This document shows positions 34,772-42,204 of a stretch of DNA of 42,629 nucleotides, piece by piece. The stretch is from positions 1 to 42,629 of the forward strand of contig JAKAKS010000038.1 of assembly GCA_021813405.1 (NCBI GenBank), read 5' to 3'. A model generated the notes under the pieces. The model saw only the letters and a list, made by a program, of their open reading frames with translations. It had not been told where the DNA came from and searched no databases. Position 1 is the first letter of the stretch; each line of letters begins with the position of its first letter. This stretch comes from Nitrospirota bacterium. Its GTDB lineage: Bacteria; Nitrospirota; Thermodesulfovibrionia; Thermodesulfovibrionales; JdFR-88. Position numbers and translations under genes: made by a program.

Positions 34772-35617
34772 ATGAAAAAGCGTATAAGAGAACTAACACT
34801 GGGTTTTTCCCCGTGCCCTAACGACACGGCGATATTCCATGGGCTTGTGCATAATCTTGTGGACACAGGCGGCTTTGTTTTCAGAGAGCGGCTGGAAGAC
34901 GTGCAGACTTTGAACAAGATGGCCCTGCGCGGCGGGCTGGACGTGGTTAAGGTGTCTTTTCACGCATTTGGCCATTTGAGGAAAGATTATTTTTGCCTGG
35001 GAAGCGGCGCGGCGCTTGGCTGGGGATGCGGCCCCCTGATTGTATCCAGACAGGACGGGCCGGAATTCCCCAGAAAAATCGCAATACCGGGCGGACTCAC
35101 AACGGCCAACCTTCTTTTGCTGCTTTATAATCCGGCACTGCGGGAATCGGCAAAGATGAAGGAAATGATCTTTTCTGATATCATGCCCGCCGTTAGCGAG
35201 GGCCGGGCGGATTGGGGTGTAATAATCCATGAGGGCCGGTTCACCTATCGCAGACACGGCCTGAAGCGCGTGCAGGACCTTGGCAAGTGGTGGGAAAAGG
35301 AGACCGGGCTGCCTATACCGCTTGGGTGCATAGCGGCAAAGAGGTCGCTTGGAAAAGCGTCGGTGCTCAGGATAGAAAGGGCCTTGCGGGAGAGCGTGCT
35401 GCTGGGTTTAAGAGAGCCTGCAAAGTGCCGGGATTACATCAAAATGCACGCCCAGGAAATGGAGAGCAGCGTTATCAGGAAGCATATCGGCTTGTACGTT
35501 AACGAAGACACGATAAAGCTTTCCGGGGAAGGGGAAAAGGCCATCTCCCTTTTGATGAAAAAAGGCGAGCAGGCCGGCCTGTTTCCCCCATGCCGGGCCC
35601 GGCTGTTTGCGGAGTGA
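34772..35617 (+). CDS. mqnD: 1,4-dihydroxy-6-naphthoate synthase (futalosine pathway)
   Basis: Converts cyclic dehypoxanthine futalosine to 1,4-dihydroxy-6-naphthoate in the futalosine route to menaquinone. The 281 residues have a periplasmic-binding-like fold and the family opening LGFSPCPNDTAIFHGL (11-26), with DVVKVSFHAFGHL, CGPLIVS and the ADWGVIIHEGRFTY block. Other mqn genes are not in the window. It shares a strand and an 11-base gap with the acyltransferase gene but lacks a good Shine-Dalgarno, so coupling is probable but not shown. Confidence 0.92.
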   Translation: MKKRIRELTLGFSPCPNDTAIFHGLVHNLVDTGGFVFRERLEDVQTLNKMALRGGLDVVKVSFHAFGHLRKDYFCLGSGAALGWGCGPLIVSRQDGPEFPRKIAIPGGLTTANLLLLLYNPALRESAKMKEMIFSDIMPAVSEGRADWGVIIHEGRFTYRRHGLKRVQDLGKWWEKETGLPIPLGCIAAKRSLGKASVLRIERALRESVLLGLREPAKCRDYIKMHAQEMESSVIRKHIGLYVNEDTIKLSGEGEKAISLLMKKGEQAGLFPPCRARLFAE

Positions 35618-35671
35618 TTGCCAGCCCGGAATAAAAACCTTTGTGAAAACTGTATATTAGTAGCTTCGAAT

Positions 35672-37342
35672 ATGCCGAAGGATTTTGGCGGGGATAAGGC
35701 TAAGGGTAAAGCCGTTTTGCATGTAATTGCGCTTGCCGTAATTACGCTTGCCTGTCTTGTGCCTTTTATCAACAAGGCGTTCAATATGGACGACCCGCTT
35801 TTCCTTTGGGCCGCGCGCCACATCCAGAAAAATCCATTTGATTTTTACGGGTTCAGGGCCAACTGGGTAGGGTTTGAAACGCCTTTCTCCGCAATCCAGC
35901 TTAATCCCCCGCTAGCCTCTTATTACATAGCCATTGCCGCCTGGTTTGCCGGCTGGTCCGAAAGGGCCTTGCACACGGCCTTTCTGGTCCCGGCATTGGC
36001 AGCTGCTATCGGCTCATATTTTACTGCAAGGGAACTTTGCGGCAGGCCGCTGGCAGCGGCGCTTGCAGGCATAATCACGCCGGCTTTTTTAGTTTCTGCC
36101 ACATCAATTATGTGCGACGTGATGATGACGGCGTTCTGGGTTTGGGCGGTATTTTTATGGATAAAGGGCGTCAGGACCCGGTCTGCTTTCAATATAACCG
36201 GCGCGGCTTTTCTTGTGGCCGCGGCGAGCCTGGCGAAATATTCAGGGCTCAGCCTGATACCCCTGTTGCTTGTCTACTCGCTTATAAAAAAAGACGGCAG
36301 GCGGTGGGCCAAGTTTCTGATAATCCCGGTAGTATTTATTGCCGGGTACGAATTACTGTCTTACAGTATGTATGGCAAGGGCCTGCTGTTGAGTGCTTCT
36401 GCATACGAGTCCATGAAAGGATTGAAACCGGATGTTTCCAAAATAGCAACAGGCCTGGCATTTCTTGGAGGATGTTTTATTACTGCGCTGTTTTTCTTTC
36501 TTTTTTTATGGCGCAAGGGGTTACTTGTTGCCGGGGCGCTGATAGCCGTTGCTTTTGCCGGGCTTTTTATATACGCGCCGGGGAATTTGCCGATATCACT
36601 TAAAAACTGGCCTTTGGCCATCCAGTACTATGTTTTTTCGGTTGCGGGGCTGGCTATCCTGTTTGCGGCGGTGTCGGACATCTGGAGGTCGAAAGACGCC
36701 GGGGCCCTGCTTCTGTTCCTGTGGATAACCGGAATATTTGTCTTTGCAGCCATTGTAAATTACAACATAAATGCGCGGAGTGTTCTGCCGGTGTTTCCGG
36801 CCATAGGCATTGCCATTGCGCGCCTGGCCGGGGCAGCCAGGCCAAAAAAATCCGTATGGGCATGGGCCCTGCCCATAGTGCCGTCTCTTTTTATAGCCCT
36901 TTGGGTAGCCAGGGCCGATTACGTATGGGCTAACACGGAAAGAAATCTGGCCGGTGAAATCTGCCACTCCTATAACGGGCAGCCGGGCACTTTGTGGTTT
37001 GCCGGGCACTGGGGGTTCCAGTATTATATGCAGAAATGCGGGGGCAGGCCGGTTGATTCCAGGCGGCTGAATTTTGCGCCAGGGGACATGGTGATAATCC
37101 CGGATTATTATGTTAACGACTCGGCCATGCCGGACCCGCGGCGCGCCGGGTTTGCCAAGTTCAGCCGGATTGGCCAAACATCCATAAGGTCCGGCGGAAT
37201 ACTGTCAATTATGAACCGCAACACGGGGGCCGGTTTCTACTCGGACGACTGGGGCTCGCTTCCTTTTGTGATAGGGCCTGTTCCTTACGAGCGCTATTTC
37301 ATCGTTAATGTTACCAGGCCGGTTAATGTGGAACGGGAATAA
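35672..37342 (+). CDS. GT39/ArnT-like membrane glycosyltransferase
   Basis: A 556-residue polytopic GT-C protein. After TM1 (about 14-33) comes the AFNMDDPLFLWAARH loop, whose Asp pair is in the position of the catalytic acidic residue of GT39/PMT and ArnT enzymes. About ten to eleven more hydrophobic spans follow, and residues from about 425 form a soluble C-terminal domain. It probably moves a sugar from a polyprenyl phosphate to a lipid or protein acceptor outside the inner membrane. I start at ATG 35672; a TTG at 35618 would add unlikely residues. A TATATT at 35653-35658 is a possible -10. Confidence 0.82.
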   Translation: MPKDFGGDKAKGKAVLHVIALAVITLACLVPFINKAFNMDDPLFLWAARHIQKNPFDFYGFRANWVGFETPFSAIQLNPPLASYYIAIAAWFAGWSERALHTAFLVPALAAAIGSYFTARELCGRPLAAALAGIITPAFLVSATSIMCDVMMTAFWVWAVFLWIKGVRTRSAFNITGAAFLVAAASLAKYSGLSLIPLLLVYSLIKKDGRRWAKFLIIPVVFIAGYELLSYSMYGKGLLLSASAYESMKGLKPDVSKIATGLAFLGGCFITALFFFLFLWRKGLLVAGALIAVAFAGLFIYAPGNLPISLKNWPLAIQYYVFSVAGLAILFAAVSDIWRSKDAGALLLFLWITGIFVFAAIVNYNINARSVLPVFPAIGIAIARLAGAARPKKSVWAWALPIVPSLFIALWVARADYVWANTERNLAGEICHSYNGQPGTLWFAGHWGFQYYMQKCGGRPVDSRRLNFAPGDMVIIPDYYVNDSAMPDPRRAGFAKFSRIGQTSIRSGGILSIMNRNTGAGFYSDDWGSLPFVIGPVPYERYFIVNVTRPVNVERE

Positions 37343-37351
37343 ACAGGTTTT

Positions 37352-38005
37352 TTAACGCCCGCACCGCGGGACAATGGCTGGAACGGACCTCATGTAGTTT
37401 CTGTATTGCTCTCCAAACTGGTCCAGCATCCGTTTGTCTTCTATCCGGGCTCCCCACAGAAAATAAATGTCCGCAACAGCGGAAACTATAATCCGGTTTA
37501 TGGTGAAGAATGGGGAGAATGTGAAGACCATTATCCCGGCAAGATAAAGAGGATGGCGGACAACCGAGTACACGCCCTTAGAGATAAAAGCCTCACCACC
37601 AGGGACTTCGGCAGTTCTGCCGGAAATGTAGGCCACGGCCTGCCTTATCCCGATGAATTCCAGGAAGTCAATCTTTCTAAATGCAAGCGCGCCAAAAACT
37701 GCGCCCGCGGCCTGAATCAAAATCATTGCACCCGAAATGAACGGCCATGGAGCAGGCAATTTCCTGTCCGGCAGACTCAATATGGCGTGGGCGGCCGCAG
37801 CGGTGATTGCGACGCTTAAAACCGTGTATCCAAGCCTGTAAAGGCCTGCAAGTGCGCGCCTGCCTATGATTGTGCCTATGAAATTTTTTGTCCATCCGGC
37901 CGCAAAAAAGCTATGAATGAGGGCGAACCCGAAAAAAACGGCCATCAGCACAAATACCTGCGGCTTTGCGGGTACCGCTATTGGAGACCATTCATGTTGG
38001 AGCAT
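37352..38005 (-). CDS. NnrU/ICMT-like membrane methyltransferase
   Basis: A 217-residue protein with five or more membrane spans and the C-terminal SAM-binding signature of the isoprenylcysteine/phospholipid methyltransferase superfamily: GVYSVVRHPLYLAGIM (residues about 142-157) and a later RIEDKRMLDQFGEQYRNYM. NnrU-like proteins and the methanethiol methyltransferase MddA share this layout, so a lipid, thiol or quinone substrate is possible. It converges with the glycosyltransferase gene 9 bases away and diverges from dinB over 30 bases of AT-rich DNA. No Shine-Dalgarno; TATATT on the minus strand (38014-38019) lies 8 bases before the ATG. Confidence 0.8.
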   Translation of the reverse strand: MLQHEWSPIAVPAKPQVFVLMAVFFGFALIHSFFAAGWTKNFIGTIIGRRALAGLYRLGYTVLSVAITAAAAHAILSLPDRKLPAPWPFISGAMILIQAAGAVFGALAFRKIDFLEFIGIRQAVAYISGRTAEVPGGEAFISKGVYSVVRHPLYLAGIMVFTFSPFFTINRIIVSAVADIYFLWGARIEDKRMLDQFGEQYRNYMRSVPAIVPRCGR

Positions 38006-38035
38006 AATATATAAATATAGCCAGTTTTAATCCCG

Positions 38036-39076
38036 ATGAGAAGAATTATGCATATAGACATGGACGCCTTCTTCGCGGCGGTTGAGATTTTGCGCAGGCC
38101 GGAGCTTGCCGGAAAACCCGTTGTGGTGGGCGGCTCCGGAGACCCGTACAAGCGTGGCGTTGTCTCTACAGCCTCCTATGAGGCCAGGCGGTTTGGCGTG
38201 CATTCGGCCATGCCGCTTATAACGGCAAAAAGGCTCTGCCCGCAATGCGTCTTTCTCCCTGTGGACTACACTGAATACTCCAGAATCTCAGGGATAATAA
38301 AAACCATATTCCTCTCATTCAGCCCTTGTATGGAGGACGTTGGCATTGATGAGGCTTATCTGGACATTTCGGAGGCAAGCGGCGCTCCGCAGGACATAGC
38401 TGCGGGCATAAAAAGCAAAGTGAGGGAGGCAACAGGGCTTACCTGCTCCATAGGGATAGCGCCAAACAAACTTCTGGCCAAGATCGCTTCGGATTTGAAA
38501 AAGCCAGATGGTATCACTGTAATATCCGTGGAGGATGTGGAGAAGGTCATATGGCCACTGCCAGCAAGGAAACTGCCAGGCATAGGCCCTAAAACCGAGA
38601 CGGTGTTAAAGGCGATGGGGATAAATACGATCGGCGATGTGGCATCAAAGCCGCTGGAGTTTCTGGAAGATAACCTGGGCAAATCTTACGGCGGATACCT
38701 GTATCAGGCTTCCAGGGGGATTGACGACAGCCCGGTAATAACCGGGGGTTGGGAACCCAAATCGATAAGCAGGGAAGAGACCTTCGAGGCCGATATCTCC
38801 GACTGGCAGGCGATAGCACGCTCTCTGGCATTTCAGCTCAGGATTGTGGCCGCCTCCATGCGCGACCAGGGCTGCACCGGGAAGACCGTGACCGTGAAGA
38901 TACGGTTTGAGGACTTTCAGACCGTATCACGCGCCAAAACGCTCAAGGAGGCAACGTGCAGCCTTGAGGTCCTCCGCAAGGCTGTATTTGAATGCCTTGG
39001 CAGGATCGAGCTAAAGAAAAGGGTGCGGCTGGTGGGCGTACGTGTAAGCTCGCTTGTCCGGAATGAGGCCGGATAA
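38036..39076 (+). CDS. dinB: DNA polymerase IV
   Basis: Y-family translesion polymerase. The 346 residues have MHIDMDAFFAAVE (metal ligands Asp8 region), RGVVSTASYEAR, the second catalytic motif GIDEAYLD (Asp105, Glu106), helix-hairpin-helix LPGIGPKTETVL and a little-finger domain. There is no beta-clamp-binding QxxLF end that I can see. No LexA box is recognisable in the short gap upstream, which holds TATAAA (38010-38015) and no Shine-Dalgarno. Confidence 0.95.
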   Translation: MRRIMHIDMDAFFAAVEILRRPELAGKPVVVGGSGDPYKRGVVSTASYEARRFGVHSAMPLITAKRLCPQCVFLPVDYTEYSRISGIIKTIFLSFSPCMEDVGIDEAYLDISEASGAPQDIAAGIKSKVREATGLTCSIGIAPNKLLAKIASDLKKPDGITVISVEDVEKVIWPLPARKLPGIGPKTETVLKAMGINTIGDVASKPLEFLEDNLGKSYGGYLYQASRGIDDSPVITGGWEPKSISREETFEADISDWQAIARSLAFQLRIVAASMRDQGCTGKTVTVKIRFEDFQTVSRAKTLKEATCSLEVLRKAVFECLGRIELKKRVRLVGVRVSSLVRNEAG

Positions 39077-39085
39077 TTTTTTTCG

Positions 39086-39115
39086 TTGACATCCCGTCCG
39101 GTTTTGGTTTACCTT
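39086..39115 (+). promoter_or_regulatory. Promoter of the NRAMP operon
   Basis: A consensus -35 TTGACA lies at 39086-39091. The best -10 is TACCTT at 39110-39115 with an 18-bp spacer; TTACCT with 17 is the alternative. Transcription would start near 39122, leaving a leader of about 258 nt before the transporter ATG, long enough to hold the structured element at 39151-39264. Confidence 0.45.
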
Positions 39116-39150
39116 TTAAATGCGGTTTGTTTCAAATCGTAATTTCATTA

Positions 39151-39276
39151 GTCAGGAGGTGGAGTTAATGGACGATGGCCCCAGTAGCCATAAACCGGCG
39201 GCCCTTATAAGGCCCGGACTGTCTGGACCAATGGGAAATGTTCATCGTCCTCACCGGAACTGACCCCCCCCTGACG
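39151..39276 (+). ncRNA. M-box-like (ykoK) magnesium riboswitch candidate
   Basis: The leader folds into stacked helices: GTCAG (39151-39155) with CTGAC (39260-39264); GGTG (39158-39161) with CACC (39252-39255); GGACGATG (39170-39177) with CATCGTCC (39243-39250), a perfect 8-bp stem; CCAT (39188-39191) with ATGG (39231-39234); and an apical hairpin from CCGG..GGCC to GGCC..CGG (39195-39217). The core CCATAAAC - stem - ACCAATGGG resembles the M-box core CCCAGAAA - stem - GCCAAUGGGU. A second CTGAC at 39271-39275 could compete for GTCAG. No terminator T-run follows; ACAGAG/CTCTGT (39328-39333 with 39355-39360) forms a stem near the start codon. The M-box assignment is from recalled consensus and is not certain. 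Confidence 0.52.
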
Positions 39277-39379
39277 CTTCCTCATTGCTTCAGCCTTAAG
39301 TCTTCAGCCTTCAAACAAACGCCGGTTACAGAGCAAGCGTTGCATCGTCTAAAACTCTGTATCGAGCAGGCGGGATAAA

Positions 39380-40648
39380 ATGAATTTTTTTGTAAGGCTT
39401 TATTACAAATATCGCCAGATAATCAAGGCGATCCAGCTGTTTTTGATCATTTCGGGGCCTGGAATTATCGTGATGATAGCCGACAATGACGCGGGCGGCA
39501 TAACTACCTATGCTGCAACGGGCGCAAAATACGGCTATAACCTGAACTGGTTGATAATTATTCTGATACCAGTCTGTTATTACATCCAGGAAATGACGGT
39601 ACGGCTTGGCGCTGTAACAAAGCGCGGCCACGCTGAAGCTATTTTTGCCGGGTTCGGCTCTTTCTGGGGCTGGTTTTCGCTGATGGACCTCTTAATTGTA
39701 AACTGGCTTACCATGATTACCGAGTTCATAGGCATGACTGCGGCCCTCAAGATATTTGGCGTCCCGCCATTTCTGACCGTAATTGTTTTGTGCGTGATAA
39801 TGGGGATCATGGTCTTAAATGGCAGCTACTGGACCTGGGAGAAGATAACTCTCCTTTTCTGTGCCATGAACCTCATATACATTCCAGGGGCGTTCATGGT
39901 CCATCCGTCGGTGGCGGCCATCATCCGGCAAGGCACCATTCCCAATCTGCCGGGAGGGCTCAGCAGCGATCTTTTCTTTTTCCTCATGGCAAATATCGGT
40001 ACTACCATTGCGCCATGGATGCTGTTCTTCCAGCAAAGCTCGGTTGTGGATAAATCGCTTAAGGAAAAAGACATCCCGTGGGGCAGGGTGGATACCTTTG
40101 TAGGCTCTCTTTTGACCGGCATTGTGGCCATCTTCATTATTATTGTTACCGGCACGGTTCTTAAAGGAGTAAATGTTGATGACGCGGCACAGGCATCAGT
40201 GATGCTGATGAAGACCAACAAGTATATTGGCACGTTCATGGCAATCGGGCTCTTTGACGCAGGTTTTCTGGGCGCTATTTGCATCTCGCTTGCAAGCTCC
40301 TGGGCATTTGGAGAAGTATTTGGTTGGGCGCACTCGCTTAATTACAAAATAAAGGAGGCCCCCTGGTTCTACGGCTTCTATTTCTTCCTGCTTTTGAGCG
40401 CAGGGGCCGTAGTGCTGATACCCAAAGCCCCGCTTGTATTGATTACTCTTTTTGTACAGGTGGTTGCGGTGACCCTGCTTCCGGCGGCGCTGGTATTTCT
40501 GATTCTGCTGTTAAACAATAAAAAGACAATGGGGGAGTACACCAATACGCTCTCCCAGAATATTATTAACATTACAATCGTGGTGCTTATAATTATCATT
40601 TCCAGCGCATACGGCGTAAGCACCCTTTTTCCGAATATGTTTAAATGA
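39380..40648 (+). CDS. NRAMP-family divalent metal transporter, probably Mg2+-type (NRMT-like)
   Basis: A 422-residue transporter with about 11 spans. In helix 1 the NRAMP motif DPGN is replaced by DAGG (37-40, within ADNDAGG); in helix 6 the motif MPH is replaced by APW (211-213, within NIGTTIAPW). Loss of the helix 6 methionine, which favours transition metals, and of the helix 1 Asn is what is known for NRAMP-related magnesium transporters. The flanking SGPGII and the GAKYGYNL segment confirm the family. A weak AGGCGGG (39368-39374) precedes the ATG. It heads a three-gene unit with a 58-residue membrane protein and an MgtE_N/CBS protein. Family is secure; metal choice is inferred. Confidence 0.88.
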   Translation: MNFFVRLYYKYRQIIKAIQLFLIISGPGIIVMIADNDAGGITTYAATGAKYGYNLNWLIIILIPVCYYIQEMTVRLGAVTKRGHAEAIFAGFGSFWGWFSLMDLLIVNWLTMITEFIGMTAALKIFGVPPFLTVIVLCVIMGIMVLNGSYWTWEKITLLFCAMNLIYIPGAFMVHPSVAAIIRQGTIPNLPGGLSSDLFFFLMANIGTTIAPWMLFFQQSSVVDKSLKEKDIPWGRVDTFVGSLLTGIVAIFIIIVTGTVLKGVNVDDAAQASVMLMKTNKYIGTFMAIGLFDAGFLGAICISLASSWAFGEVFGWAHSLNYKIKEAPWFYGFYFFLLLSAGAVVLIPKAPLVLITLFVQVVAVTLLPAALVFLILLLNNKKTMGEYTNTLSQNIINITIVVLIIIISSAYGVSTLFPNMFK

Positions 40649-40660
40649 GGGAGGCGGGCC

Positions 40661-40837
40661 ATGATCAGAAATTTTCTGAGGCATAATTATGCCAAGATCC
40701 GCGAGATCAATAAAAAATATGCAACCCCTAATGTGGAGATGTCAGCCGGGGTGAAGTTCTCGCTTTTGGTGTTAAGGCTCTATCTTATTTTTTTGGTAGC
40801 CCTTTTGCTTTATAAATTCATAACCCTGGTGCGTTAA
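40661..40837 (+). CDS. 58-residue single-span membrane protein in the NRAMP operon
   Basis: A short gene. The product starts MIRNFLRHNYAKIREINKKY, a basic amphipathic N-terminal half of about 30 residues, followed by one hydrophobic span at about residues 33-51 (FSLLVLRLYLIFLVALLLY) and a KFITLVR end. The positive N terminus suggests it stays inside. GGGAGG (40649-40655 region) precedes the ATG, and another GGGAGG (40838-40843) follows the stop for the next gene, so it is bracketed by good ribosome-binding sites and is 12 bases from the transporter. It may be a small subunit linking the transporter to the cytoplasmic sensor. No family name is known to me. Confidence 0.8.
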   Translation: MIRNFLRHNYAKIREINKKYATPNVEMSAGVKFSLLVLRLYLIFLVALLLYKFITLVR

Positions 40838-40850
40838 GGGAGGCGCGGTC

Positions 40851-42128
40851 ATGCACACCACATTGGAAAAGCCCCAGGAAATTGGCGGGGCCGTTTATTT
40901 CCTGAGCGATATGATCGGCTTCAAGGTATATAACCGCGGCAAAAAGACAGGTAAACTGCGGGACCTGGCGATACGTGAGCATGAAAAGCTACCTACGGTT
41001 ACTCATTTGATTATTATGCGCCCGTTTGGTCATAAGCAGCTGCTTCTGCCATGGGACGAGGTGGCGGGAGTTGCACCTGGCAGGATAGACCTGGATCTGG
41101 ACTCACTGGAAAAATACGAAGGGGAGCCCCTGGAATCCCAAGTGCTTTTGAATGATCATATCCTGGACAAAAAGGTCCTTGATATGGACGACAATGAAAT
41201 AGATGTGGTCTATGATGTTAAGCTTGTCTTAAGAAACAGGGTTCTCTACGTTACCGATGTGGATTTCAGCCGTTACGCGCTGTTTAAAAGACTTGGGCTG
41301 AAACCGTTGATGAAGCTGATCTTCGGGGATTCCGGCCCTATGAAAAAAGAGACCCTCTCATGGTCCTACGTGCAGCCCTTGCCGGAAGACATCGGCAGGT
41401 TCAGGGGGAACGTAAAACTGAAGGTGCTTAAAGACAAGCTTCCTGAAATTCATCCCGTGGACCTGGCAGATATCCTTGAGGAACTGAACACAGAACAGCG
41501 GCTTGCCATCTTTAACGAACTTGATACGGAGCATGCCTCTGATACCCTGGAAGAAATCGAACCCCGTGTGCAGAGGGAGATCATATCCTCTATAAAGAAG
41601 GAGAGGGCCGCCGAGCTTATAAATGATATGACGCCGGCCCAGGCGGCCGACATTCTTGCCATTTTGCCTGCGGATGAGGCTGATGAGATACTGAAGCTCA
41701 TCGACAAGGAGGAAGCCCAGAAGATAGAGAACATGCTTGAAAAGCAGGAGGAAAAGATACTCAATTTTGCGACCTCCGACTTTATAAAATTGTCTCCCGA
41801 TACACAGGTGAGCCAGGTCCTTTTGCAGTTCCGCGAGATAGCAAAGGACAAAGAAGAACTCCTCTACATTTACGTGGTGGGCGAAAATGACACCCTGCTG
41901 GGCGTGGCAGGGCTGAAGGAGATATTGCAGGCCAATTTATCAAGCAGGCTGAAAGACATCATGACTACCAGCGTTATAAGCCTGAACCCCGAAAATACCC
42001 TTCTGGAGGCAGCCGGGATGTTTTCGCGCTACAGCTTCCGGTCCATACCGATAACGGGAGAGGGGGATGTAATCCTTGGCATCATCCCTTACCGGGATAT
42101 TATGAAATTGAAGCACAGGTTTGTTTAA
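40851..42128 (+). CDS. PRC-barrel / MgtE_N / CBS-pair soluble protein
   Basis: A 425-residue cytoplasmic protein. Two PRC-barrel-like units occupy about residues 14-90 and 98-150, an MgtE intracellular N domain of helical repeats about 190-305 (HPVDLADILEELNTEQRLA, PAQAADILAILPADEADEI), and two CBS motifs about 306-365 and 368-425. MgtE channels use exactly the N domain plus CBS to sense Mg2+ and close the pore, but the transmembrane domain is absent here. Sitting in an operon with an NRAMP-type carrier, it is best read as a Mg2+- or nucleotide-responsive regulatory subunit for that carrier. GGGAGG lies 7 bases before the ATG. Confidence 0.87.
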   Translation: MHTTLEKPQEIGGAVYFLSDMIGFKVYNRGKKTGKLRDLAIREHEKLPTVTHLIIMRPFGHKQLLLPWDEVAGVAPGRIDLDLDSLEKYEGEPLESQVLLNDHILDKKVLDMDDNEIDVVYDVKLVLRNRVLYVTDVDFSRYALFKRLGLKPLMKLIFGDSGPMKKETLSWSYVQPLPEDIGRFRGNVKLKVLKDKLPEIHPVDLADILEELNTEQRLAIFNELDTEHASDTLEEIEPRVQREIISSIKKERAAELINDMTPAQAADILAILPADEADEILKLIDKEEAQKIENMLEKQEEKILNFATSDFIKLSPDTQVSQVLLQFREIAKDKEELLYIYVVGENDTLLGVAGLKEILQANLSSRLKDIMTTSVISLNPENTLLEAAGMFSRYSFRSIPITGEGDVILGIIPYRDIMKLKHRFV

Positions 42129-42175
42129 AAAAGCCGGAATGCTTTATTCATGCCCGGGCTGAAGTTCATATTTCT

Positions 42176-42204
42176 TGACCTCCGCTGCAGGATAGTGTTA
42201 GATA
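42176..42204 (+). promoter_or_regulatory. Promoter of selA
   Basis: TTGACT at 42176-42181 and TAGATA at 42199-42204 are spaced by 17 bp. The -10 box ends directly before ATG 42205 and 6 bases before the second ATG at 42211, so transcription would begin at about 42211. GATAAT (42201-42206) is an overlapping alternative. No Shine-Dalgarno is visible. Confidence 0.5.

Noticed and set aside
37355-37375. CCCGC-ACC-GCGGG hairpin as a terminator between the glycosyltransferase and NnrU-like genes
   Set aside because: It lies inside the NnrU-like coding region and has no T-run in the correct position on either strand.
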